Below, in pieces: positions 12,011-22,910 of a stretch of 64,000 nucleotides of DNA (position 1 is its first letter; each line of letters begins with the position of its first letter). The position numbers and the translations under genes were made by a program. A model generated the notes under the pieces. It saw nothing but the letters and a program-made list of their open reading frames with translations, did no database searches and was not told the origin of the DNA. Source of the DNA: Hymenopellis radicata (lineage: Eukaryota > Basidiomycota > Agaricomycetes > Agaricales > Physalacriaceae); the NCBI GenBank assembly GCA_015501595.1, contig JADNRX010000136.1, forward strand, positions 1 through 64,000. Direction: 5' to 3'.

Positions 12011-13895
12011 ATGGCTGCACCGCTGTACACGACCGCCTCTGGGCTGCTGTTCCACGCCGGAAAGATCCTCGTTATCACTGTCGGACTGCCAGCAAGAGGC
12101 AAAACTCACATCTCACGGGCTCTCGAACGATATCTGCGATGGATGGGCGTCAAGACTCAGGTCGTGTCACTCGGCGACTATCGCAGAAAGACGCTTGGTG
12201 GCGCGCAGAAACTGCCTCCGGATTACTTCACGCTTGGTGAGCGGATTCACTTGTAGATGGATCATCTGCTCATCATGAAATAGGCGAGAAGAGCCCGGAG
12301 ACCATCGCTCTGCGCAAAAAGGTTTCGGATGGATGCGAGCAGCATATCTGGGACTTTTTCGAGCATGGTCAGGTTGTGATATACGACGCGAACAACGGTA
12401 CCCGCGCTGCTAGACACGAGCTGGCAGAAAAGTTTCACGCCAAGGGTATCCATGTCGTGATGCTTGGTGAGTTGGTGTTTGTCTACTCGTATTTCGAAGC
12501 TGATCTCTCTAGAATCCATGTGTGATAACAAGGAAATCATCGAAAGAAATATACGAAGTGTCAAGATTTCCTCGCCTGACGTATGTTCTACCATTCTCTT
12601 TTGACGGACTATCTAACGATTGCGCAAGTACCGTGGATGGGATCCAGACAAGGCCGTCCAAGACTACTACACGCGCATCACGGACCACGAGAAATATTAT
12701 GAATCCGTAGATGAGACAACATGGCCTTATATACGCATATTGAACGTCGGAGAGAAGATCATGGTCAACGATATCAAGGGTTACCTCCAATCCCGAATCG
12801 TCTTCTTCCTCATGAACATCCACAACCGGTATAGAACAATCTATTTTGCACGGGTACGTGAATTTCTTCCCCCTCAATTGCAGCCATTTTAATATGTTGC
12901 TAGTCTGGGCAATCCCTGATTGAACATTCATACAAAGCAGACTCCGATCTGTCACCCGCTGGGTGGGAGTACGCTGAGAAGTTGAAGGAATTCGTATTGC
13001 AGCGCCGAGCAAAGAGTCTCGAACAACGCGGATTGACAGCTCAATCTGAACGGCTCGTGGTACGTAGGCGCCAAGAAGACGTGACCACATAATGAATCTC
13101 AATAACAGATATGGACTTCTACGCGCCGACGTGCGCATCACACAGCCTGGCCATTTCTCCAGAATACTCCTCAGCTCCCCTATCCGAATCCCACGATTAC
13201 CGTTTCATCTGACGAAGACGCATTATCTTTCGAAGTGGACAGTACTGAAGTAACTCCGACGGGTACGCCCCATACAGAAACACCGCCTGGGAAACCCAAG
13301 TCCACGCCTAGCACTCTGAACGTCAAAGTCATCGAAAAGCCTCAAATGTCAGAGATTAACCCTGGTATCTGGGATGGCCTGTCGCCAGATCAAGCGCGCA
13401 AGTATTACCCTCAAGACTGGGAACGCTTCGTGAAGGATCCATACGCGTTCAGAGCTCCCCGTGCAGAGAGCTACCATGATCTCAGCGGTTAGTGAAATCT
13501 CCGTTTCGTAGTAAAATGCTTGACTAATAACGCTTCTTTTTTCCTTAGTACGCCTCGAGCCAATCCTCATCGAGCTAGAACGAGAGACCGAGGATCTGCT
13601 GATCATTGGGCACGCCTCTGTTATCCGCTGTCTTCTCGCCTACCTTATTGGTCTTCCCGCCTCTGAGATTCCCGCTATTGAGATTGCACGCGGCGACCTG
13701 CTCGAGGTCGTACCGGCATCGTACGGGGTGCACAGCCAGGCGTTCCATTTTTGGGACGGGCCCGGGAGACGGGGCGACGAGGACGCAGAGGCGACGGATA
13801 AGGACGAGAACAACTTTTACGAGAACTATGCTGAAGACACGAAAGGGAAGCGTAAGACCATGGCGCATGACCCAGCAATTGAATTGTTAGCATAA
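12011..13895 (+). CDS. 6-phosphofructo-2-kinase with a phosphatase-like domain lacking the catalytic histidine
   Basis: Makes fructose 2,6-bisphosphate, the regulator of glycolysis and gluconeogenesis, in the cytosol. Seven exons (12011-12236, 12284-12466, 12513-12580, 12629-12853, 12904-13059, 13109-13487, 13549-13895) sum to 527 codons in frame. The kinase domain has the P-loop GLPARGKTHIS, then SLGDYRR and YDANNGTRAARHEL. The C-terminal phosphoglycerate-mutase-like domain starts after YFAR, but the expected RHGE motif reads RSGQS, so the phosphohistidine is a serine. The later GHASVIRCLLAY histidine remains. From memory, yeast PFK26 has the same kind of replacement, which makes a kinase-only enzyme; I infer that here. 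A partial duplicate lies at 23529-24685. Confidence 0.93.
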
Positions 13896-14658
13896 ACATC
13901 GTTTGTAACCAGTATATAAGTAATTGCTAGCTCATAAGAAGAAGGAGAAGAACGAGTATCGTACTGAGTTAAATGAGGTCTGCACAGTGCAGAGGCTGCG
14001 ATCCATGCGGCACGTCACGTGGACCCTAGCTTGATCGTGATCGCAGGCATCCCCAGGCCCTCTTGCTCTCCGCGTTCATCTGCCCTGATCCCGGTTGCAC
14101 GGGCATCTTTTCAGCTTTTCTCTGTTCAACGACGAGCAGGACTCTGTCTCGTTTTCACAACATAGGAACTCTTCGCGCATTCGGCGGGACCGGAAGCATC
14201 TTTCTTGTGCTAGTCATACGGACCCCAGGAAGACCGGGCGACTGTTACCGGCAGTGGAGTATCTGCTGCACTCGAACTAGCAGGATTGAGGACCGCTCTT
14301 GGAGGGACAGTGGGAGCCGGAATGGGATGTATAAGGATTTTTGACACTTATCACGTCGGAGTTACATCTCAATTCTGCAGACTTTATAGGCGTCATAGCA
14401 AGTTGAAATGTCTCGACCAACATTGGCTGGCCACGCATACACGTCAAGGTCCCCAGCATCGTACACCGAGTTCCACAGCTAGGCTCGTCTCTTTGCTTTC
14501 GCGCACTCGGCCCTTCTCAGTAAAACGGACGACATCAACGCATACATTTGCAGCAATCACGAACGTCCCAGCATCGCGTATAACCAGACCCGTGTCCTTG
14601 TCCTCTACGCACTCGTCTCATCCCAGCAGACGGACAACATCGACGCATACATTCACAT
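13896..14658. repeat. Intergenic with degenerate tandem repeat
   Basis: Between the kinase gene and a dispersed repeat. At about 14445-14655 two imperfect units of roughly 100 bases follow one another. Each has a GTCCC(C)AGCATCG-type start, a CGCACTCG core and a CATCAACGCATACATT-like end. No protein is recognised. Confidence 0.45.
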
Positions 14659-15251
14659 GAATCGAACAGACTTTCGACATGACACCGACTAATGCCCTCG
14701 GAATACTCGTGGATTCGGCATTACTTGACTAGCACGCCGCTTGGCACGTCAACACTCCCGACGGTTAATGGCGCGTCTACGCGTTTTAGGTCTCTCTTCC
14801 CGGCCTTCGCATCATAAGTACCTCGGACATCAAGCATCGGTATGTTTTTCTCTGTCGTCTTTATTTCTATTCTTCCCCGCTGGCCCTTTCTTCATTTGGA
14901 CTATTGCCGTACACATCTTGTTTGGTTCAGTTCGACTTCCTTCCTCGACTGGTTCTTTTAGTGAGATTTATGTACAGGATCTGTTTCGATATTCTCTTAT
15001 GATCATTCATTTCAACCGTTATTGTTCCTGCTCTCATTGGACTCGGTACTTGACACTCTTTGCTTCTTGACTTTGCTCTGGCCTTTGGCAGAGCGATCTC
15101 GTGCATGACGGTGGATCTTCTTCGACACGCAGCCGTACTTGGGGAGCTCGCCGCCCCTCGACGGAACTGAGGAGTTTGCCTGCACTGGATCTTGTGCGGG
15201 TTCTGTATGGTATCGTACATTGACTTGGAGTTGTGGTCGGGACTTGGAGCT
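14659..15251 (+). repeat. Dispersed repeat R1, copy 1
   Basis: Direct repeat of 22911-23527, same orientation and highly similar. It is interrupted by indels: copy 2 has about 75 extra bases near its start, and copy 1 has about 55 extra near its end. Shared landmarks are GAATCGAACAGACTTTCGAC, GGTTAATGGCGCGTCTACGC and CGTGCATGACGGTGGATC. There are no terminal repeats or transposase, so its class is unknown. A solo LTR or a non-autonomous element is possible. Confidence 0.75.
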
Positions 15252-15581
15252 GGCTGCTCGACGGAACTATCTCTCTCTCTCTCTCTGACATTGTGTCCAC
15301 AAGGACCATAAACTCTCTCAACTAACTTATCACCATGACATCAAGGGACAGCACTAATAGAACGTGAAGGCCCAAACCCCCCGCCATCTCATGGACTGGG
15401 ACTCGAAAATGCATAGAATATTCTGGGAAAAAGAGTGTGGGAGTAAGTACTCGAATAAATAAATCTAGGTAATCAATGAAGTATTCGGAGAATAAACGAG
15501 AGAACTAAGTTGGTTGCCAGAACCGCGCCAGCGCATGCACCACCACGACCCGCTCTTCTTCAACCGGCCATTTTGACCATC
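15252..15581. other. Intergenic, CT-microsatellite, no gene
   Basis: Includes a short (CT)n run near 15270-15288 and AT-rich sequence with direct AATAAA-like words. This is probably the 3' flank of the membrane-protein gene that ends at 15582. Confidence 0.35.
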
Positions 15582-18500
15582 TCAAACCTTCTCAGCATAT
15601 TGCTTGTGGCCAGACACCAGCGCGCCGGCTTCAACGCGACCTTCATCTCCGTCCTGCTCACGTGGCTCTTCTACAATCTCTTGCGCCTGCGCCTCCAGAT
15701 CGATGTTCGCTGTGGCATGTCCGGTGCTCGCGGACGTTGTTTGCATGCTGTGGTTCGGCCCACTGGCAAATTGCAGAGACTCCGTGCTTGAGAGCACACT
15801 GCTCCGCATGTGCGGGAGGGATGGGCGTGTCCATGAGTCGTTGGGACGTGATTGACCGGCCATGACACGGGCAATGATGAGGGTGGGTGCAATGCCCTGG
15901 ATGGCAAGTCAGTATACTGTACCGTTTCGACCGTTAATTCAGATATTAGGTCACGAACCCTTGCGAAGCGAAGCTATATATATAGCATATCGCATCACGG
16001 TCGAAATTTTAAGGCACACATCACCCAAAATGGAAATTTTCGGGCCCGCCGCTAGGCGGGACGTCCAAATTGGGTAATTCCCGTGTCCGTGCCTGGCAAC
16101 GAAGCTGTTCGCTGTAGGTTCGCAGCATATCGCGTCACAGACCGCGAACCTACGGTCGAAACGCTACAGTAGTCAATGACTATGGATAAATGTCACTTAC
16201 GGTGATGCTGTAGGATATGACCTCAGGGTAGGGTTCAGCCGTCAAGACCGGTACGCCAGTGTAAAACTGGTATGCATATGCAATAAGGAGAGCTATGTAG
16301 ATGATGGCATACATAGCGGCTGATTCAACAAGAATCTCAATAATGCCACGGTAGGTCTTGAAGCTGGCACCGAGGCCGCTAACCCGGCGCACAATGCGAA
16401 AGAGGATGAGGACAGTGCACAAGCTATTTGTTGTCACAGTCATTGAGTAATAGACCAGTATCCAATTCGTTTGACTGGTACTTGTGAAGGTACCATTGGC
16501 AAAGAAGGAGGCGATAATCATGCAGGCACTAACTATACACAAATTATCAGAAGGACAAGTTTGTTGGGAGATTGGACTGTAGCGGGCGTGTGATTTTTAC
16601 TGCTATCTTATCTGATCTGCGGACATAGACGCTCTATCTATGGACACGTTGGACACGTTTTCGGTACAATCCCCACGCGTTATGGACACGACGGCGACAC
16701 GTCGCGTACTACTTGTTTTGGACATTCTATGACTCGTACTTACTCGCGAGGGCAGTGCATCGGAACAGGTTAAATAGCACTGATCTTGCCGTATGTACAA
16801 GAACTTTTTTGAATATTACTCTACATCCCACTCATCTTGCTCGAATCCTCTCTCGAGAAACCCGCCTAGAACCAACCTGAACAAACACCCTCGTGTGGAA
16901 GGATCGTTACCATCACGAATCCCCCACATATTTTTGAGTGGTCAAGAGTAATCTTTTGGTAATCTTTGACTACACCCTTTGATCACTTGCCTCTTCGACG
17001 GATTCCCCAAGTCTGATCAACTTGGACCTCCTCCTGGTGGCTAGTTTCTTTACTGTATCCGAATTTTTGCACTTTAAGTATTACTGAACTTTATAGGAAC
17101 CTTTTAATTTGAACTTGTACATCATGTCGAACGTACACCACACTAGCAGCTGCCGGTCAGCTGTAAATCCCTCTCGTCAACTTGATAACGCGTCTCAAGC
17201 TGACACCCGACTAATTGGCACCTCGGACAACGGAACCAGGAAACCAGCCACCGAGTTGGCTGAGAATGGCGAGTTTACACTCCTCAACCCGGACAGGGAC
17301 GTTCTCTCCGTCGGGATGAGAATATCCTGGTACCGCGTACCCCTGCAGATCGCCGAAAGGGCGAATCTCAGGAGGCCAATTTGGCTCTCTCGTCATTGCA
17401 CAATGATAGACACGCAGGCTCTTCCGAGATGCCATGGACAACTGTGAAGAGTTACCGCCGGAAAGGTGACTCCAGGAGTTCTGATTCAGAGAGCTCCGGT
17501 ATTACTCATTTGAATACAACGAATAGATTCGCTGTTCTTCAGGCTAGCCCGAGTAATCCTATCGACGAGTACGTGGAACAAGACACCACGGAAAGTAAGT
17601 TGGCAGATGAGACCCCGTTGAACCAGGCTCATCTAAGAACAAGAAGTCGGCAAAGAAGGCTGAAAAGTCGTCTTCAGACAGTTCAGGGGACAATGAAAGT
17701 CGTCCTGCTACTCCGGAACAACGCAAGACAAAGAAGATGCGCTCCAAGATGAGTTCGAGGAGAGCTTCGTCTGAGCCCATGACAGATCTCATGGAGAATC
17801 ATATTCGAGACCTCGTCCATGACCGACCTGATCATCGTGGCAGGAAAGAGAAGGCCAGCAAGACCCAAGCGAGCCCTAAAGCTGGCATGTCGTCTAAGCC
17901 TGTAGATCACATCGCGCCGAACAGCTATCTAGCCAAGGCGCTGAAGCTGAACTCTAGCCGTAAAAAGGCTAAAATCTCGTCGAGCCCTAGCTTGAGCTCC
18001 TCCTCCAGTTCGGACTCGTCAAGTTCAGAGTCGAGCAGCAGTTCAGATTCAGATGATTCTGAATCATCTTCCTCAAGCAGTGATGACTGGTCCTCAGGTT
18101 CGAGTTCAAGTTCGAGTCGCGACAAAGGCAGGAAACATAAGTCCGGCGACATGCCAACGGCCCAAAGAGGTCAAAGAAACGGCCGAACCAGCCATTGAAG
18201 AAGCATCAGAAGCCGCTGTTGAAGCCGGATCCCCCGGAGAAATACAACGGTGCAGCTGATTTGAGAGCCTTCATGAAATTCGTTACGGATGGCACGGCAT
18301 ATGTCCGTGACGGTCGCGTTCCCAAGAACAGCCGCGTCTTGAAGCTGTCGCGTTACCTGACAGGAACCGCACATGACTTCTACATGTCTTCAGTTTCGGA
18401 CGACCCCAAGGCATGGAGATTGAAACAGTTTTTCATTGAACTATATAACTACTGTTTTCCGTTAACGTTTCGTCTGGATCAACGCCGGAAACTGGAGCGT

Positions 18501-21059
18501 ACCTTTCAGGACAACAAGACGGTCCGTCAGTATACCGGAGAATTGCGCGAACTCTTCAACACGGTCGGGCTAATGGACGAACGTGAGAAGGTGCATAAGT
18601 TATGGTCAGGATTGAACAGGAACTTACAGCAAGGCCTCTGGCGTGAGAAGCTTGATCCCGAGATGTCGTCGTATCGCATTGTTGAACAGACCGCAGAGCT
18701 TCTGGAGCTGATTGAAAATGTTGCCTTATCTTCTACCGTGGATGACTCATCTACAGATACGTCGTCGAGCGACAGTTCCACAAGCGAGGAATTCTCTGAT
18801 AGCAGTTCCTCGAGCACTGAATCCTCAAGCAGCGACGATGAATCCTCCGACTCGGACGATAAGTCAGACACATCCGAATATTGGCCGGTGTCCACTCCAT
18901 GCAAATCGGAAATCTGTCGGATGATTTTACACTGCTCGTTGAAGCGGAAAGTCTGCCTGAAGCCGAACATCAGATTGACTTAGCGAAAGAAATTGCGCAA
19001 GACGTACCACCTGGATCCGTAATATCGGACACTCTGGTCGACATCTTGACCTGGAATACTGTTGATGAACCTCGATGTACCTCATCAGTACCAGTTGAGA
19101 CAAATAATCCACCGGAAGTCACCGCATTGCGGACCACAGCGTACACGAAGAATCAGGATAGACTGGAAAAGAGACCCTACCAAATCACTTCTCAGGAATG
19201 GTCTCCGGTCGTTGATAAACTTCGACGTGTCTTTGTGCACGCATTCAAACGGACTGGAAAGGAAGAACAAGTCTTATTGAATGAAGGAATACCCTTGATT
19301 ATATCAAGAGCACGGCTATAGAAACAGATAAGCCGGGGAGCGAGAGGAAGAACGGAAACTTACCCATGGTCCTCGCATAATAGACCCCCTTCCTTGTTTA
19401 CCCATCCCAGCCTTCTATCCAACCTATCGACCGCCATCACCTCCTTTCCCTCCCATGCCAGCCATCAGAACGCGTCCATTTTCCCACTGCGGGTCCCCAG
19501 CATGAAGGTCGCCCTGGACTCGACGGCCGTACCATTCTGCTCCTAGATAACCATGACGAAATTCAGTTCACTATCGACTGCCGAGGAAAGCAGCACGACT
19601 CACCTAATGTTATCCATGTCCCCAACACCATCCAGTCCATGTCTAGTCCGTACCTCGTCCCTCCCGTTCCGCGACTGGTCGACGCGTCTCATGATAGCGG
19701 ATACGCGGACATGACCATGAAGGGCGGATCTGCACTGGACGAGGCCAACACTGGCCAAGGGAGCGCTTTAGAGCGCAAAGTCTGGACTGGAATGAAGGGC
19801 GCCGGTAGAGACAAGGTCATCGGGCAAAGACCGCGTGAAGATACACGCCTCGATGCGACGCGTTATTGTGGTCTTGCTGATATCCTCGCCAAGATGGAGA
19901 GAGCAGGCGGATCTGATGTGGGTAGAGTAGGCTTGAGGAAGATGGCTGGGCGCTGGCTATACGCAGGTGAAGCGTTGTATGATGACACTGGGACAAGCAA
20001 GAGGGCCGGAGGTCGTTCCAGCATACCAGTCGATGCCAGTGGAGTCGAACGCGACATAAACGAGTACCGGTTGGTAGAGAAGCGAGAGGTGGATGAAAGT
20101 CTTCCGTTGATGATGGCGGGAAGACTTGAAGGGCGGATGTAGCGGGCGTGTGATTTTTACTGCTATCTTATCTGATCTGCGGACATAGACGCTCTATCCT
20201 ATGGACACGTTGGACACGTTTTCGGTACAATCCCCGCGCGTTATGGACACGACGGCGACACGTCGCGCACTACTTGTTTTGGACATTCTATGACTCGTAC
20301 TTACTCGCGAGGGCAGTGCATCGGAACAGGTTAAATAGCACTGATCTTGCCGTATGTACAACAACTTTTTTGAATATTACTCTACATCCCACTCATCTTG
20401 CTCGAATCCTCTCTCGAGAAACCCGCCTAGAACCAACCTGAACAAACACCCTCGTGTGGAAGGATCGTTACCATCACGAATCCCCACATGGACTCACTTG
20501 TCTCAGTGATCACACAAAGGCCGGGTATGGCAATAACTTTTAAATTTCCGCCATACAGCACCCAGCAGTGCCAAACCTAATCGAAATCATCAATGGGTCA
20601 GAATTACTTGAGCACCAGGGAACATACATACCAAGATCAGGTCTGCAATGAAGACACTAAGGCATCGAAGTACGTCTGCAGCAATGAACTCCGGTATGTC
20701 ACCAGTAAGGTAAAAGTTGAACTCCGTCTCCAACGATGTCCATGGGCAATGAAGAGATGACCAACATATTTCCACTCCAAACCCAAGATGACAGTGTTGG
20801 CAAACCATAGGAAGGTTATGATGCCAGCGAGGGTCATCCGTTTCCGAATGGACTGCGTGCTCTCGACTAGATAAGATGTTGATATGAGAAGAGGAAATTG
20901 TCTGAAAAGCCACCCACTTATATAATATAAGGCAACAAAGAGGATGCTCGTGTGAATGCCATGGCAGAAGGCCAGGAGAATGACAGGATGTAAATATGTG
21001 GACATGAGAGACTGAACATCGGCTACGGTCCATCCGTAGTCCTCCCAAGGTGGCGACAT
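15582..21059 (-). CDS. Multipass membrane protein, gene split by an intronic LTR retrotransposon
   Basis: Unnamed Agaricomycete membrane-protein family with about seven helices. Six exons by splice signals: 21059-20918, 20866-20766, 20727-20632, 20576-20498, 16532-16201, 15896-15582. Together they give 354 codons in frame. Exon 1 begins MSPPWEDYGW and carries a first helix (YLHPVILLAFCHGIHTSILF). Exons 3-4 give the family motif FIADLILVWHCWVLYGG. Exon 5 has three more helices including RGIIEILVESAAMYAIIYIA. Exon 6 opens GIAPTLIIARVMAGQSRPND, a hallmark I remember from this family, and ends in a polar tail. The intron between exons 4 and 5 contains the 3.9 kb element at 16578-20488. The next intron is enlarged by repeat fragments. 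Exon 2-3 joining uses an unusually short 38-base intron. Function unknown; coding capacity looks whole if the long intron is still spliced. Confidence 0.85.
15960..16190. repeat. Repeat fragments enlarging an intron
   Basis: Inside the last intron of the membrane-protein gene. Two related words occur: AGCATATCGCATCACGGTCG near 15982 and AGCATATCGCGTCACAG near 16122. The second is flanked by an inverted pair GTAGGTTCGC / GCGAACCTAC at 16116-16155. GC-rich sequence and this palindromy suggest a small non-autonomous element or its remains. Exact ends were not found. Confidence 0.5.
16578..16928 (+). repeat. 5' long terminal repeat
   Basis: 351 bases, TG...CA ends. Differs from the 3' LTR by about four substitutions or small indels plus one extra C near the end. 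It is preceded directly by TGGAC. Confidence 0.92.
17123..18983 (+). CDS. Gag-like region of the LTR element (frame-interrupted)
   Basis: Capsid-type protein of the retroelement. An N-terminal low-complexity part begins MSNVHHTSSCRS. A basic and serine-rich part follows at 17737-18150, with long Ser/Asp runs. The gag core is at 18195-18725: it has the KYNGAADLRAFMKFV start, then LSRYLTGTAHDFYM, a central region around YNYCFPLTFRLDQRRKLER, and KLWSGLNRNLQQGLWR, typical of mushroom Ty3/Gypsy gag. Another serine/aspartate run follows at 18740-18870. The parts lie in different frames, with shifts near 17440, 17690 and 18165. No zinc knuckle was seen. Confidence 0.7.
18984..20137 (+). CDS. Unclassified open frames in the 3' half of the LTR element
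   Basis: Open frames at about 18881-19321 and about 19500-20142 encode polar proteins without polymerase, protease or integrase motifs. The second contains GRTILLLDNHDEIQFTIDC and runs a few bases into the 3' LTR. They may be a divergent gag extension or cargo filling the place of a deleted pol region. Function unknown. Confidence 0.4.
20138..20488 (+). repeat. 3' long terminal repeat
   Basis: 351 bases, nearly identical to 16578-16928. It is followed at once by the target duplication TGGAC and then by the host intron donor region (read on the minus strand). Confidence 0.92.
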
Positions 21060-21212
21060 GGTGGTTTTTGGTTTGCTGACTGGCGCGGCCATCTGCCTGT
21101 TCATATACACTACGACGAAGCCATGCAAGTAGACGAGGACGAGGGGTTGGCTGATCCTGTGCTGATCTGAGTGAAGCGATAATGAATTACAAGATTCATA
21201 AGTCGTAAATTT

Positions 21213-21628
21213 TAGAGCATGCCACGAGTCTAAACCCGGGTCTGGCGGGTCGAGTTTGCACGAGTTTGCATATCTGAAGTCCGGACTTGCGACTTGTCTC
21301 AAACTCACGAGTCGCGGGTCTAAAACTCGCGAGTTTGCAAGTTTTTGACGAGTTTTGAGCTATAACCCACTCATATCCCCTTCAACTGAGGTCAAACTAG
21401 TGCAAACATCATCTCTACAGCCTATTGCAACTCTGTTAGATCATATTCATATGTATAACACAGTTTATAGGCATAATATTATATCTTAACTGACTACCGG
21501 AACCTGCGCAAGTACTTGCAGAATCCTCCAACCTCAAACCTGCAACTTGCGCGAACCCGGGTCGCGAGTCGCGAGTCGCAGGTAACCTGCGAGTTACCTG
21601 CGCTGGCCGAAACTCGTGGCATGCTCTA
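21213..21628. mobile_element. Small TIR element (MITE-like)
   Basis: Perfect 17-base terminal inverted repeats, TAGAGCATGCCACGAGT at the left and its complement at the right, enclose 416 bases without coding capacity. The outermost TA on each side could be a 2-base target duplication, as in Tc1/mariner- or PIF-like elements. The interior is full of short GCGAGT/CGAGTC words near both ends. It lies about 150 bases upstream of the membrane-protein start codon. Confidence 0.75.
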
Positions 21629-22910
21629 GTCGTAATCGGTGCAATAAATCATAACTTCACCAGGTCTACAAAGCCGCCGCGAAAGCGTACCTATTCGACT
21701 AGGACCAAACATTGTTGGATATGGTGTTCTCATCCTGATGTAACGGAGAACAAGAAGGACGGCGAAAAGTAGAGAGCAGTGGCTGGCGTACTCGCTGGGC
21801 ATCAGCGACGACCATCTGGATCTGCAGGATGTTCACTGATATGATTCGGGAAGACGATCACGACGAGGGCCCATCGCACCTCATGTCCTATGTTGCATGA
21901 GAATTCTCAGCGTAGATGTACAACGGCGAAGACGGACCTATGCGACTTGTCGCACATCGTGATCTCACGGGAGAAGAAGCGGTCAAAATAGATGAGCCCT
22001 TGGAGGGGAGGGGGAGGCCGGACGAGATGATACCAGAAATGTCGCTCGCTCAAGGTGCCAATCTTCAGCTTTCCTCGGAGAACCGACGTCGCTTCATTCC
22101 GACTATGACAGCTTGGTTTGCTCCACAACGTAAACGTTACTAGTCTGCGTGTTGCAATGCGTGTAGAGGCGCATACAGTCCAATACGCAGTCGGGAGTCT
22201 GAGTCGTAAGTACCTGTTCGCTTTCATGCAGCTCCCTGCTTAAAGTCCATAGAGCCAGCGAGAATCGGTCAGCCGAGGATTGCGTCGAGGCCGATGAACT
22301 CGTTCATCAGATTGAACCGGAGAAATAGAGGGTTTCGTCCAGGTACGTGTCTTGCTTGGATTCGGGTACACGTATACAGCTGATTCGTGGAAAGGGACAA
22401 CACCCATAGCCTGCCGATAAGCGCGACAAACAGAGAAGCACACTACGTGACTTTGTCAACATGGCGGCAGGACGCAGCCCAAGATGTCGATCAGATCCAC
22501 CCAAGGGTCGCCCTCCTCCCGCCATCATCGTCGACAGCCTCCCACTCGAAAAAGTGACGCGTTCGACGGGTACCCATCTGTCCAACTACTTGACTTACGA
22601 CTTTTCATCTCGCGCAAGACGGCGGCTTGTTCAAACTTGGGGCGGCGTGGATGCCCTCGCCAGGCAGGCTTGCTACAAGTGCATTATTTTCTTCGATTTG
22701 GGGCTCACTTTTGACGTGGTTTGAAGCAGATTATCCCCCACTGTCAAGGTCCTAGGGTGAATGATTGGTCTTGTTGCTGCCTGGACATTGAACTTGTTTT
22801 CTTGGAATAGCTTCTTTGCCACCACCTTCACAATCGCGTCTGGAATCGTCCGTCGTCATCCCTAGAACCGGAACGACGGCCAATGACGTGTGCGGACCTA
22901 CTTTTTCTTT
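21629..22910. other. Intergenic, no gene recognised
   Basis: Open frames of 60-106 codons occur on both strands but overlap, lack motifs and are not supported by splice-joined neighbours. A minus-strand hydrophobic stretch near 21700-21800 (containing LLFAVLLVLRYIR) could be a membrane-protein relic. Confidence 0.3.

Larger units (their letters stand above)
16578..20488 (+). mobile_element. Non-autonomous LTR retrotransposon (Ty3/Gypsy-type gag, no pol)
   Basis: The element is 3911 bases, bounded by two 351-base LTRs that differ at about five positions. It is flanked by the 5-base target duplication TGGAC at 16573-16577 and 20489-20493. The LTRs start TGTAGCGGGC and end CCCACA, fitting the TG...CA rule. 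Inside are gag-like frames but no reverse transcriptase, RNase H or integrase motif. The purine-rich GAAGGGCGGA just before the 3' LTR may be the polypurine tract. A primer-binding site was not identified with confidence. It must be mobilised in trans by a full-length relative. The high LTR identity indicates a recent insertion. Confidence 0.92.

Noticed and set aside
13606..13890. Arg/Thr-rich open frame at the end of the phosphofructokinase gene (and its twin at 24376-24678)
   Set aside because: It is a shadow in another frame of the last exon; the duplication simply copies the shadow.
18527..18970. Leucine/serine-rich antisense frame in the retroelement
   Set aside because: It is the complement of the Ser/Asp-coding repeats in gag.
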